NCBI GenBank assembly: GCA_015698045.1
Contig: BLAL01000197.1
Coordinates: 682,001-746,000 of the forward strand
DNA: 64,000 nt
Direction: 5' to 3'
DNA from: Rhizophagus clarus
Taxonomy: Eukaryota > Glomeromycota > Glomeromycetes > Glomerales > Glomeraceae
The translations under genes were made by a program, and so were the position numbers. This document shows positions 24,943 through 36,531 of the stretch, piece after piece. Below the pieces are notes generated by a model that ran no database searches, was not told the DNA's origin, and worked only from the letters and a program-made list of their open reading frames with translations. Within the stretch, counting starts at the first letter, position 1; each line of letters begins with the position of its first letter.

Positions 24943-25965
24943 CCTCATATTATCACATTTATTACCGATCATTTTGCCAATCACTTTTCAGTCATTATTC
25001 AATATTATCACATGTTGTAATTAGCTATTCTTTTTGCAAATTTTACTATACATAAAGCTGGAAATATTTTTATTTTGTCTATTTTGAGGTCCAAAATGAG
25101 TGAAGTTTGCCAAAATTACATTACATAATGTAATTTTTATAATTAATAAATATTATAAAAATTCAAAAGATGAACTTGGTGGCAGTAAAATCATTGTAAT
25201 CAGATTAATATTGATGAAGTTATTTACACTTCAAAGATTTAAACTACTTAATCATTATTCAAAGTCACTATATGATGTAATTTCGGCAATTTTAATGTTT
25301 AATTTTGTCTTTTAATCTTTCATGCTGAGATATTTTGACTTTTTGAATTTAATTTAGTTTTATATATAAATTCTACATAATGTTGTATCTTAAAATTTAA
25401 GAATAATTAATTTTTTTTAATTATAGTTTATTAATTTTTGTCTAAATTTAAATATTATTAAAAAAATTTTATTAATTGGTAATTTATAATGCATTTATTA
25501 AATAATTTAATTAAATATAATAAAAAAATATTAGCTAATATATGTCACTGCCCTTAACTAAAGATAGTTATCCATTTTCTTATAAGATGACTAATTTTAT
25601 AATATAATTTACCGTATTCTGCGCCAGTATACAATTAAAAAAAAAATCTAATTGTCCCATACCAAGGGGTATATTTACATAATCTAACTTTAAATGGCAG
25701 TTGAGTATAATTTAAGATTAGTGAAATAAATGTATACTGTAATGACTCACGCTATTAATAAACTCAACAGGATTACTCCACATAGTATTTCACATTCTCT
25801 CTGATTCGTTGTATCAATTTGTAATTATAAATGAATACCATTCCAAGAGATATCCAAATGTAGGTTTTGAAAGTGGCGCTTTTGTACTTTTGTACTTTAG
25901 TCTAATATTTTCTTTTTTCAAGTTTAAACGTTCTTTCTTGGTGTTATAAATTACAAGAGCCATGG
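24943..25965. other. Intergenic, no gene seen
   Basis: AT-rich, containing the palindromic TTACATTACATAATGTAAT near 25118 and repeated tracts of T and A. Small open frames lack coding character. Confidence 0.45.
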
Positions 25966-26131
25966 ATGATAAGATTGATAGATTATTTTGTGATACCATT
26001 CATGTACAGTATTATATATATATATATATATATGTATTCATATAATGTAACTGCCTGATTTTATATTAGTTTTCAAAAAACAAAGAAAATATACTAAACA
26101 AATTTTTTTATATAGGACTCAAGAAACTGTA

Positions 26132-27251
26132 ATGCCTTTCGGGGCCAATTCTAATGATTACGATTTGGGACGTAGTGTGTCTATTGTGGGCACATTATAT
26201 AATGAAGAAGATGAGTTCACAGGGAGAGATGAGTTATCAAAACAAGCTGATATACCTTGCCAAAATGCAATATGTCCTGGTCGGCAAAATCAATATGATG
26301 GAATTGAATCATCTAAACCGTCCATCAACAGTGAATTTGGTGATTTCGGTGGAAAAAAAGAAGATAATACGAATCATGTTCAGAGCGTCGGTTCGCAATG
26401 GGGAACTATCGTCAATAACATCAATCACAAATCTGGATATAGCGACGGAAAGAATAAAGACAATACCAGCACTCAAACAGTGCTCTCAGAATCCTCAAAG
26501 AAGATCCAGTCTCTATACGAACAATTGAGGCCATTGCTCCGAGTCAACACTCCTGGGGGAAATGCACGGTACAAGAGAAAGACCTGCAACCTTGTACTAC
26601 CGAACGATCTACCTAAAATTTGGAGCAATGAAAGCGATACCTCCTTGTGCCAAGTGTTCCCAAGTAATGAGTTCGATGAAGGACATGGGTATCGCAACAA
26701 TTTACCAATTTTAATCGATACAATTATGAAGCCTAACCGTTGCTATATTGCAAATTCACTTGGTTATGAGATCTACGATAAAGATCAAGAAGATTATATC
26801 AATTATATAAAAGAAGAACTTAACTGTTACATTGAGGAAGTTATGGAATATGGATTTGAACATATCATAATAATTGGGGAACAAAATTGCGGAATACTTT
26901 TCCTGGACTGTTTCGGCCGTGTGTTTAATTTGGACGGTATGTCAAGTACATTAGTGTTTCATGGGGATTACTTAGAAGGAGTGGAAAGAGTGACAAAGGG
27001 ATTTGAGCTTAAATGGATGCGATGGATCATAGAATCTGATACAGGGAATATTGTTGTAGCTGTTGAACCTGTTGAAGCTGATGATGGTATGAATAAATTT
27101 GCTCATTTTAAAAAGTATATTTTTTATAACTATATATTTTCTCTCAGGTCCCATGCATTCTTTTGTAAAGAAACAAATGGAAGAGAAAAAAAAGAAGAGT
27201 TCAAAAAAGAAGCGTTCAAGAAAGAAGCGTTCAAGAAAGAAAATTCACTGA
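26132..27251 (+). CDS. Unknown protein with Lys/Arg-rich tail (352 aa, one intron)
   Basis: I do not recognise the family. The frame from the ATG at 26132 (MPFGANSNDYDLG) is intact and less AT-biased than its surroundings. Residues 1-130 are polar and low in hydrophobics, probably disordered. Residues about 135-318 look folded, with YIANSLGYEIYDKDQEDYIN, YIEEVMEYGFEHIIIIGE, CGILFLDCFGRVFNLDG and FELKWMRWIIESDTGNIVVA. Splicing out 27087-27147 (GTATGA ... TTTTCTCTCAG, 61 bp, not a multiple of three) yields a C-terminus ending KKKRSRKKRSRKKIH, a plausible nuclear-localisation or nucleic-acid-binding tail, with stop at 27249-27251. Without splicing the frame stays open to 27256 with a less sensible tail. 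An upstream exon (ATG at 25966, intron 26004-26115) is in phase and possible but unproven. Confidence 0.65.
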
Positions 27252-28522
27252 TTTAGTTTATATACTTTATCGTTTTATGCTTGCTATTAGGTGGAAATTA
27301 TTACAGTAAAGTAAACTCTTATTGTTAATTGATAGAGATAACTGATTGATAATTAGTTTGTTTCTGAAGCACACTGCTTAGTTACTTAATACAAAAAAAA
27401 TAAAATGCATATCATTGTGAAAGATTCATTTTATCTGTGAAAATATTAACATATATTCTACATATTGTTTTTTTCCGCATCGTTTATTTTGAGGTTAAGC
27501 GTGGAGGATATTGACTATCTTATATCTAAAGTTTTGAAATCGAATCAATGCCTCCCTTGAAGCATTAGCTCCTGCGGGAGATAATCCAATTCTGGAACCA
27601 AGGAAATAATGAAAACTTTCACTTTCGAAAAATTTATTTTTGAGAGGTTTTGATGTACTGTACATCAAATTTTTATTCTAATTAACATATTAATGAAAAC
27701 ATATATATGTATCAGAACGATGCGATTGCGTGATCTTTGCCCTGTAAATCTTCGTTAACATTGTTTTCTAATTATTACTTTGCGGTATCCCGTTACACAC
27801 TTTTGATGGATAAATCACTCAATGATAAGAAATAAGCTAACCGTGAAACAGTCTCGCTGTTCATGATGATATTACACTAATTTTGTACTAGCAAGGTTAC
27901 TGTGTAACTGTTTATCGATTTCTTTCATGACTAATCCATAATGTCAGCGTAGCTTCTTATACCATCAGGTGATATTTTCTTATACCATATGGTATAAGAA
28001 CGATACATTTGCGTCAGTGTAATGTTGCTAGACACGTGCAATTTTCGAAAGTGTACTGTGCAATTTCGGAAAAAAGGATACGTATATGATGATGATATTC
28101 CATTTTCACAAATTGTCAATGCAACACATCCGCATCTAACCTATCCCTTGAAAGAGAAACAAGTATAATAAGAAAGTTATTAATTTCTGTAACCACACTT
28201 CATTGCATTTTTTATCTTTTACTGATAGCCATAAGAGGTGGATGCTGTAGCGTAGAAAATATTTAAGTATCGTACAAATATTTGGTACAAACTGGAGTTA
28301 ATCCAAATATGGAGAGATGTGATTAGTAGTGTTCCATTACAATAAATAACAAAAATACTTGCAATCAGTTGTTGCCCTCAACTGTATAATTTCTGGATAC
28401 CTTCTGATACGTACTACCCGATTGAAATTTCTATAGAAAGAAATGTTGGCAAACTTAAGTCTATGAACAAAAAATGATGGAAACCTTTCTTTAGTCATAT
28501 TGTTTCCAACGAACTAAAACTC
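27252..28522. other. Intergenic with a perfect 24-bp palindrome
   Basis: No gene seen. The perfect palindrome centred on CATATG, with half-site TTCTTATACCAT, occupies 27977-28000. Confidence 0.45.
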
Positions 28523-28828
28523 ATGGCTATAAACGTCCCTCCTAATCAAGTTGTTGCATATGAAGAAGACAAGTGTCTCTTGAAAAACTTAAACAAAATT
28601 AAGAGCGTTTTCGCTAATTCAATCTACAATTATAATTCTGACCATCTTCATGTGATGATAAATTCAGATACTGGAAGGAAGTACATTGTAAAGCAATTTT
28701 ATAAAAAAACTATATATGAGAAATACGAGAAACAATTCCAATGGAAGATCACCCATGCAACGGTAACATTAGTCAAATTGAAGGACAAGTTACGCAGGTA
28801 CTGTATTTCTCAGAACTTCATAATATTG
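28523..28828 (+). CDS. Possible host open frame split by the retroelement
   Basis: A frame starting MAINVPPNQVVAYEED runs to the LINE insertion. Removing the insertion and one target copy lets it continue past 30735 for 12 codons to a stop at 30771, giving about 114 residues. There is no recognisable domain (Lys/Tyr-rich, with YIVKQFYKKTIYEKYEKQF). It could be an exon of a larger gene, a remnant, or chance. Confidence 0.3.
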
Positions 28829-30715
28829 GAAAAAAAACTCTCTCTCCTAAATTTCACAAAAAATACACCGTGAAAAAACTATAGAAAAATGAGTCAAAGG
28901 AACTATAAGAAAAATAAAGGAAAAAATACCAGTTCCTCCTCCTCCCTCTCAGAGAGTTCGATAGCTGACTATAGGTCAAAGTATCTAGATAGAGCTACAC
29001 ACCTTTTTCAGTCGACATGGACAAACTTGACGAACAGCGCCTGCCTCTCTGAACACTACCAAGGCTGTACACCAGCTGAAGTCTTTGAACATAACGTAAT
29101 AGCACTCATAAGTAGAAATGCAAAAGTTGCTTTAAGTCAAGATGACCTGTCTTTGGAGTTTTCTAGAGCCCAGTTGGCAACACAGTTCGCGATGTCTCCT
29201 ATGCTCGTTGACGCCATAATAGTGATGTTTTGCATGTTAATCGCAGAATACAAAATCCAAACCTAATTCCTATTCCAGAAAATACATCGAGGCTGAACCC
29301 GAATGCAGAAAGTTTCACTGTACAGGAAACACCAATAATATCACAGAACGATAATGCCATAATCGTTGATAAACCAGATGATCAACAGCCACCAACTGCC
29401 ACAGCTTCTTTCCTAACACCTACCGTGACACAGAAGAAGCCTAAACGTGGCACAGTTCAACATGTGACATTACCCAACAATAACATAGCCAATAGTCAAA
29501 GCAGACAAGTAAGAGCTATCATGGTTTACGATATTCTGTCGACCTGGTCACACTCACAAATACTTGAATCACTCAAAGAGTGGGGCCGGGTACTTAAAAT
29601 TTCTTTCAAGTCGCAACACAAATACCAATCAGTTTGGTGCAAAATGGTACTATCACCGTTAGCTGACACAGACTTCGTGATGAAGACCTGGTGGCGTAAA
29701 TTAGGTGGTATAATTGTACGATGGTATCCTGGATCTTGGCGTCTCAAAGATAGAAAAGTTAGAGAACAATTCCAGGCGTCAATAACGCTTTCGCATAAGT
29801 TAAGCGATAAGGATATCCTTACTGCGCATTATAACGAAGGCAAGTCAATAGTAGATTACCACAAGGCTAAATTGTGGAAAATCTATAAAACAAAAAGCAA
29901 AGATGGAAAGGTGAAAATGACGATTATCCTATACTTCGAGTCCCAAGATGCTCTTCTCTTAGCTTTGGAGAAGAAATCGAAACAAGGAAAAAAACTAATC
30001 CGCACGTCAACACCGTCCAAAAAAAAGAAGAAGGTATCTGAGCCCACAAAAGTGGACAAAAAGAAGGAAGGATAATAAGGAGAAGAAGAAAGACCGGAAA
30101 AAATCCAAAAGCCATAAAGGAGGAAAAAATAAATCGTGATCTTTATTGAAAACCCTCATTAAATTACTAACCGAAGGGTAATTTTTACTTTAGTGGTGGT
30201 CCTACTGACTGCCTGTCTTTTTGATTTAGACGACCAACGAAACCATCTGAAGAAATAGGCGGTATGGTGCAGACTAAGTCCAGACCTACTAAAGCTTTTC
30301 TCGGGGCCCAAGCCTTAATGGCAAGGAGTTGGTTAATTTGCATTTATTAACTAGCTGGATGTTTTATTTTTTTCTTTTTTTTTGTTTTTTGTTTTTTTTT
30401 GTTTTTTAGTGGGTGATTTGAGGTTAATCACAGGAGTAGTTAGGCGCGATACTCCCCATCAACGAATGGTGTAGGCGGATGGAATTTATTTCCTAAGAGC
30501 CAGGAGTAAGTTTGTAGATTCCCATTCCTTTATATTTTCCCATTCCCAGTGCGTTTCAAACACCTTGTAGGGTCATTTCCGTATAGGAGGGCATGCTGAG
30601 GTCACTGATCCGGTCAGTGATCCTGGTTGTATTAAAGGACAGTGTCCGTTTTTCTTTAGTTAGACTAATGTGATATAGTTTCCTAATCAATGTACTCCTC
30701 ATTAAAATAAATAAA
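28829..30715 (+). mobile_element. Non-LTR retroelement lacking reverse transcriptase, 19-bp TSD
   Basis: The element is flanked by exact copies of TCAGAACTTCATAATATTG (28810-28828 and 30716-30734). It ends with an ATTAAAATAAATAAA-type tail (about 30700-30715), as expected for target-primed insertion. It carries an ORF1-like frame (28889-30075) and then about 640 bp of non-coding 3' sequence with a T-rich tract (30360-30410) and TCACTGATCCGGTCAGTGAT (about 30605). No ORF2 is present, so it is internally deleted or a non-autonomous derivative mobilised in trans. The identical duplications suggest a young insertion. Confidence 0.85.
28889..30075 (+). CDS. LINE ORF1-like protein, frameshifted
   Basis: Two overlapping frames: 28889-29266 (MSQRNYKKNKGKNTSSSSSL, Ser/Lys-rich) and about 29233-30075. 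They probably formed one protein, with a shift near 29225-29260. The second part contains a globular block (QVRAIMVYDILSTWSHSQIL ... WGRVLKISFK ... SVWCKMVLSPLADTDFVMKT) with the beta-alpha-beta look of an RRM. It ends in a very basic tail (SKKKKKVSEPTKVDKKKEG). An RRM-like core plus basic tail fits an ORF1p nucleic-acid-binding chaperone that coats the element RNA. The assignment is by architecture and context inside a clear non-LTR insertion. The frameshift suggests this copy is inactive. Confidence 0.6.
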
Positions 30716-30734
30716 TCAGAACTTCATAATATTG

Positions 30735-32612
30735 AAAAACAGTCTAAAACTTTCCCCACATGATACGCTCTAGCATGGAATCACTTCGAATAAATTCCCC
30801 TTGGGTGTTTCCATCATGTGTCCTATAAAGATTAATATAGAATCGATGTTAGTATAATCATCGAAGTTCAACACGAATAGCTACATCAAAATACTAGATT
30901 GTGTAAACAATTCATATTTTTGTATTTAAAGAACAGTTATATTTACGTACAAAAAATAGAGCCTTGCAATGTTAGAATGATAAATAATTTTCACGAAGTC
31001 TTCTACTTTAACATAAGGTATGACTCATCATCTCGAAATATTGTTTTTTTAATGAAGGTTAACGTCGTTGCATAGAAAATGTAGATTACACTGCGATAAA
31101 TTTCGTGTTTATTGCGCCCTATCTTATTAGAGACACTTTAGAAGATTATCTGTTATCTAGAGTACGCTCAGTGGACAAAGTGGACAATTAATTTTTGACC
31201 ACAGATATCAACAACATATAAAAAGGATCGTTAGTGTACAAGAAACAACAGCTTTAATTCAGCCAAAATTATGTAAGTACGCCACATGGGTACCTATAAG
31301 AGAATCAATCATCTTTTAATTTATTATTGTAACAAAAACTCAATGCATTCATTGCTTTATTCTAGTTAGAAAAAATAGAATGCACTTACAATCAGAAGAC
31401 ATAGACACAGAAAGTTAATTACATTTGTGGAAATTCTGCTACAAAAATTTTTATATGCAAGTTCAGTCCCGAAAGATATGTGGTCAGAGGCGCAAGCCGA
31501 GTAGTTACCCTTATATTCTGATTTTTGCAACCGGTTCCTACGCAAGATATATTTTACATAGAATTTATATAGAATAGGTTTAATGATGGTTCTGCAAAAT
31601 ATGATTATATATCGCATCAGACAATTGCATGCAATAAACTGTCACGATTATTATTTATTTATTTTTTGTTGATAATTACTTGGTATACAGTCTGGTATAC
31701 ATGGTCTAAGTAGAACAATACATAAATTTTGTCTACGTGAGGCATGTGAAGGTAGATAACCAACTGTGACCCAAGATCATGGTTCGTAGTTGTGAACAGT
31801 GATAAACATTTAGCACTAGTGCAACTCACACAAAAACAAATTCAGATAGTTTTGTGATATAGAATAATGTAAAATCGTTTATTAAGTTAATGATGTGTGT
31901 CCTTTGAGTAGCCTCTGACTGGTGCAAAGCATCGTTTCGAAGATGATGGTACTGTGTGATTTTCGGGATGGGATAATGTATACGATACAGAGTAACTTAA
32001 ACTATCCTTTTGGAATTCTAAATATTCGACACGCACATGGTTGACAATTTTTCTTCTAACTATTTGTAACTTCCTTTGCTTGCTTCGCTCGCAGTTTTTT
32101 TTCCCAACGGCTTTCTAACTCTAACCCTAACCTAACCGTTCCAGTTTTGTATCTCTTATAAAATTGCGATTCAGAGTTATATAATATTTTTTTTGCCTGC
32201 AATTCACGAATGCTTTATTATCATTAAAAAAAAACTTGGTTCTATTAAGAATACGAAATAATCAAACCGATATATGTCCAATGTGGTCAGTTTCTATTTC
32301 CCCGCTTTCGATTACTAAAATATTATGTGGCCGAAGCCTCTTTGCATACTGTTTTCCTCTTAAAGTTGTGATTCGTATATGAGATGTCATAATTATTGGG
32401 AAAATTGTCGGCAATAAACATATTCCGTAGGAAAACAAATATCCGAAAAAAAAATAGTTTTCGTTGTGGCACAGGTAATCAGTAATCGTTGATCGTTTCC
32501 AAAAAGCCGTTCCTTTGATTACAAATGAATGCCGCAGCACAAAAAATTGCTCAACAACGAGATTAAATACATAAACAGTTTCCTAGAAAACAAGGGGCGC
32601 GGATTTTTTTTT
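30735..32612. other. Intergenic, no gene supported
   Basis: About 1.9 kb. Two minus-strand open frames (31366-31617 and 32262-32540) contain hydrophobic stretches but no recognisable pattern or splice context, and are not called. CAGTGGACAAAGTGGACAAT near 31169 resembles a Tc1-type end; no partner end was found. Confidence 0.35.
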
Positions 32613-32710
32613 TTCACAAGTTAAAGGTGTGAAAAAAAAGTTACTTCGCTTCACAAGTTAAAGGTGTGAAATAAAAGTTGCTTCGCTTCACAAGTTAAAG
32701 GTGTAGGATG
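32613..32710. repeat. 37-bp tandem repeat, about 2.7 copies
   Basis: Units start at 32613, 32650 and 32687 with TTCACAAGTTAAAGGTGTG and pass through AAAAGTTACTTCGC. A weaker related word (TTCACAGGTTCGG) follows near 32757. Confidence 0.85.
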
Positions 32711-32828
32711 CGAAAAAAATTCACATATTCGAATTGTGAAGAAATCTGTTTTACGCTTCACAGGTTCGGAGAAGCAGATAACAATATGTGATGTGGAAAA
32801 AGATATTTTTAATTGTCAAGTTTTTTAG

Positions 32829-33415
32829 CCACAAAATGAAGTTCCAAGACTTGTAATTCACTATATTCGAAAAAAATTTAAGGAGCGTAAATGCGAACTA
32901 AAAATTAATTGGATGATTGTTGGTTATGATTTAAATTTTGATTTTAATCATACAGAACATCATATACAATTAAAAGTTCGAAAATATTATTTTGAAGCAT
33001 CGAAGATGATTCATCGGTTCTTTGTTTTGGAATCCCTGTATTAAGCAAGTTGAACTCTTCAAATAATTCTCTTGCCATTAATCATCATTTTTTTAATGAT
33101 CAAAAAAATGGAAAAATTGGATTATATGCATTTTCTTATTGTTTAGAAAAAAATCATTATGTTAATTTACCTGATTTTACTTTTACAATACTCGCTATTT
33201 CAACTTATCCTAATTCTGATGATTATGGAATATTACCTGTTAAAAATAAAATGAGAATAAAATAAGAAATCTTATTAATTTTTAAAACAAAAAATTAATA
33301 AAGTTAAAATAAAATCAATTGATATTAATTGCAATCAAGAAGATTGTATTTGTAAAAGCAGAAAAAAGAAATCAGAAATTAATGTGAACTATGCATTCTT
33401 GAATCCAATTGAGGT
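32829..33415 (+). pseudogene. Decayed gene of an unrecognised family
   Basis: The sequence after a TTTTTTTAG-type acceptor reads PQNEVPRLVIHYIRKKF and INWMIVGYDLNFDFNH to EASK, where it goes out of frame near 33005. Shifting one base restores DDSSVLCFGIPVLSKLNSSN and then INHHFFNDQKNGKIGLYAFS and NHYVNLPDFTFTILAISTY, stopping at 33263. A further shift recovers KSIDINCNQEDCICKSRKK to about 33415. The continuous sense across three frames shows a once-real gene with at least two small indels. I recall no named domain for it. Confidence 0.6.
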
Positions 33416-33830
33416 ATTTGTAATTTCTTTTTTATTCAATTCATTTGTTTTACAGTAGATTGATTTCTTGAAGTTAAATGAAAGTTTTTTCCTTAACTTT
33501 AGATTAAGGTTACGAAAGGAAAATCATCTTTGCTACTGAAAAATTCAGAATTTTTCAATATATAAATATCTATTGCGGAAATTAATTTATATAAACGAAT
33601 GATAAAGTAATTTATTCAAATATATCCTCTTTACGTTAAATAAGGCCCTTCAAAATATAAGTTTTATTATGACTTTATATTTAAGATAAAAAATTAAGCT
33701 ATTTATAAGTTTATAAATATAAGGTTTTATCATGACTTTTGTTGTGAGATAAGAAAATATAAGATTATATTCAAATAAAAATTTTTACATTCAAAATTTA
33801 ATCGTTCGTTAAATATGTACAGGATGTAAG
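33416..33830. other. Intergenic, no gene seen
   Basis: AT-rich stretch ending in the left target copy (GATGTAAG, 33823-33830) of the next element. Confidence 0.45.
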
Positions 33831-34194
33831 TAGTGTTGCGATCCGGATGAATCCGTGATCCCGATTCAAAATGATTCGAATATTCGTAATTGATCCGCGA
33901 GTTCATCCTTTACCAATCCGGATATCCGCAGAATTCATCAGGATATATCGGATTACGGATTCATCCGGATCGTAATGCAAACAATATTTCTTTTTTAGTA
34001 TTTTTTTTTTTTTCTATATTTATACGGATCATCCGAACGGATGAACATTTTTTTTTTTTTTAGTATTTTTTTTTCCCCTTTATTTGTATATACGGATCAT
34101 CCGGATAATCCGTTTTTCTCTATCCGGATCCATCCGTCATCCGCCCGAAACTCTAACGGATGATTCGAATGAATTTTGAATCAGATCGCAACTA
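33831..34194. mobile_element. hAT-type MITE with ATCCGGAT arrays
   Basis: A 364-bp element starting TAGTGTTGCGATCCGGAT and ending with the complement of TAGTTGCGATC, flanked by 8-bp copies GATGTAAG (33823-33830) and GATTTAAG (34195-34202), differing at one base. Many GGATCATCCG, ATCCGGAT and GGATTCATCC words fill it. TAGTG ends plus 8-bp duplication indicate hAT. It lies about 230 bp before the promoter module of the 34520 gene. Confidence 0.82.
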
Positions 34195-34423
34195 GATTTA
34201 AGTAATAGTTATGATATGCATGTCAATAAATCATATCAATAAATAAAAATTGTAGTTGGAATTAACGCCAATATCGATATATACAAATTGTGTAAAAAGA
34301 AGAAGCAAAGAAATAAATTTGGATACCACTAATTCTAATACGTCGCTCATTTTTTTTTTACACGACAATCGTCACGTGAGTTTGTTTTTCATCACGCGAT
34401 TTTTAATATGCAATAAGAGTTCC

Positions 34424-34465
34424 GATCTGCAAACTGCAGTATCACCATACCGTTTAATAAATATG
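34424..34465 (+). promoter_or_regulatory. SEL1-family promoter module
   Basis: GATCTGC, then CTGCAGTATCACCATACCG, then TTTAATAAATATG, ending 55 bp before the ATG at 34520. Word order and spacing match sister genes. Confidence 0.65.
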
Positions 34466-34519
34466 TTACAAAAATAACAACTTGCTTTCTTTTCCTTAAT
34501 TTAAATTATTTCGTTTAAC

Positions 34520-35524
34520 ATGCTACTTAATTCACAAAACGTTGAGTTATCTCATGCTAATAATAATATATTATTTGAATTTTCTCAAATCGTTCAAAAT
34601 TTTGATAAAATAAACATAAAAGATATAGAACCTACAACACAAAAAAACATTCATGAAAATATTTTTGAAGAAGATTTAAGTGTTGTAATCGATGAAATAA
34701 TTAATACTTATTTTGAAGAATTAAATGAAGGGAAAGAAAGAAAAGTAAGAAAGCGAAATATTCTCAATACTATTAATAATTTCAATATAAATTTACGAGA
34801 GATAGTTAACTGGCTTTTAAATAATCAAACCGATTCGAATTCTATTTATTTGCTTGGTTATTTTAATTATCATGGAATTGAAATCAATATTAATATGAAA
34901 AATGCATTCAAATTATTTCAAAAAGCAGCAAATTTAGGAAATAATGCAGCTCAATATGACCTTGCTAATATGTGTATTGATGGAGAGGGTACTGATAAAA
35001 ATTACGATAAAGCTTTTGAATTATCCAAAAGTTTAGAAAAAAAAGGATTTTCATGTGGTATAAATCTGCTAGGATATTGCTATGTCGATGGAATTGGAAC
35101 TGATATAAATATGCAAAAAGGAATTGAATTATATCAAAAGACAGCAAATATAGGCAGTTGTTTAGCACAATATAATCTTGCTCATATGTATAAAAATGGA
35201 GAAGGTGTTGATATAGATTATAAAAAGGCTTTTCAGCTTTTTAAAGAATCAGCGGAAAAAGAATATTCAAATGGAATAACTATGTTAGGATATTGTTATA
35301 ATAACGGGATAGGAACTAATACTAATAAGCAAAAAGCAATTGAATCATATCAAAAAGCAGCTAATTTAACAAACCATTATGCTCAATATAATCTTGCTTT
35401 GATGTATGAAATTGGAGACGGAATTGAAAAAAATATTAAACAGGCTATTTATTGGTATAAAGAATCAGCAAAGCAAGGGAATGAAAATTCCATAATTAAG
35501 TTAAATGAACTTTTAGAAGAATGA
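34520..35524 (+). CDS. SEL1-repeat protein (334 aa)
   Basis: Intact single exon, the first of four tandem paralogues. The N-terminal domain spans residues about 15-105, with KDIEPTTQKNIHENIFEEDL and REIVNWLLNNQTDSNS. Six SEL1 repeats follow (LLGYFNYHGIEI, AQYDLANMCIDGEGTD, NLLGYCYVDGIGTD, AQYNLAHMYKNGEGVD, TMLGYCYNNGIGTN, AQYNLALMYEIGDGIE), then KLNELLEE. The inserted N in QKNIHENIF is shared with the next two genes but not with other members, marking a subgroup. The fourth repeat carries YKKAFQLFKESAEKEYSNG, also diagnostic of this cluster. No membrane or targeting signals are visible. The molecular partner is unknown. Confidence 0.88.
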   Translation: MLLNSQNVELSHANNNILFEFSQIVQNFDKINIKDIEPTTQKNIHENIFEEDLSVVIDEIINTYFEELNEGKERKVRKRNILNTINNFNINLREIVNWLLNNQTDSNSIYLLGYFNYHGIEININMKNAFKLFQKAANLGNNAAQYDLANMCIDGEGTDKNYDKAFELSKSLEKKGFSCGINLLGYCYVDGIGTDINMQKGIELYQKTANIGSCLAQYNLAHMYKNGEGVDIDYKKAFQLFKESAEKEYSNGITMLGYCYNNGIGTNTNKQKAIESYQKAANLTNHYAQYNLALMYEIGDGIEKNIKQAIYWYKESAKQGNENSIIKLNELLEE

Positions 35525-36405
35525 CAGTTTACAAGATTAAATAAAAATATAAATAATTTATTTTATTATATAGTTATTGATAGTATATGATAGAAAGTGT
35601 TTTTTCAGAATAAAAAAAATACTTCTATCTTTATCAGACTAACTCAAAAATATACTTAGATATTTGTCATTTTATAATAAATGATTTTATAAGTATCAAA
35701 TTATATTATTTCTGTCATTCTTGATCACAATTGATATTATCAATAAAACTATGAATTTATATTACATAAATTTTCCCATGTTGTTTAAACATTAACGTTA
35801 ATAAAATGAGTATAAAAATTGTGACTTACAAAGCTGTAAATTTTTTCAAAATAAAATATGAATATTTTAAGAGAATTGGTATGGGAAAGCTACAACGAAA
35901 ATACTTTTTGTCAAAATGATGATGAAATATACAAGAATGTATGAATCATAGTAACGACGTTATTTCCCAAATTTTAGACAAAAATCTACAAAATGAAAAA
36001 CAATATAATACAAATATTAATTACCAGGAAAACTAATCTAACAAAACTTCGATAAACCTCGCCCTTAAAATGACACTAAAAAATTTCCTATCTAGATTAA
36101 AGTAAAAATCATGCCTGATAACTATCTTATTCGATTGATTCGTAATTATAGTATCAGAGTTTTGTAAAATCCTCAGTATTGACAATTCAATGATCAGATT
36201 TTATTATTAAAAACAAAATTTTTACTTGAGGATTTTTAGTTTCGTTAAGTCATTAACTACAGTGGGATATTTAATTTCTTAACTCTAAATAAATGTTTTT
36301 TCCTGATAAAAAACGATTTTTTCGATGTCGCACCTACATTTATCTGGAGAGGCTACACAAAATTAGATTTAATAGTCAAAAAAGTTGCTGCGGAAATACA
36401 AGGCT
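35525..36405. repeat. Duplicated intergenic spacer, copy 1
   Basis: It aligns by eye with the spacer at 37534-38266. Both contain TGTAAA followed by TTTTTTCAAAATAAA near the start, later TTAATTACCA and a TTGTGGATTTTTGATTT / TTGAGGATTTTTAGTTT pair, and finally TTGCTGCGGAAATACAAGGC before the promoter module. The duplication unit was therefore gene plus spacer plus promoter. No gene inside. Confidence 0.65.
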
Positions 36406-36460
36406 GATCTTTATAAACTGCAATGCAGTATCACCATGCGTGCGATACAGAATAAATATA
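36406..36460 (+). promoter_or_regulatory. SEL1-family promoter module
   Basis: GATCTTTATAAACTGCAATG, then GCAGTATCACCATGCGTG, then GATACAGAATAAATATA, about 70 bp before the ATG at 36532. A T/C-rich stretch (TTTCTTTCTTTTTTCTC) lies between the box and the start. Confidence 0.65.
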
Positions 36461-36531
36461 GCGTGTGAAAAAAAGAATGTTAGCTTTCTTTCTTTTTTCT
36501 CTTATTATTAAACTTTTTTATAACGTCTAAT

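Noticed and set aside
31169..31190. CAGTGGACAAAGTGGACAAT as a Tc1-type end
   Set aside because: No inverted partner and no flanking TA; likely coincidence or a solo fragment.
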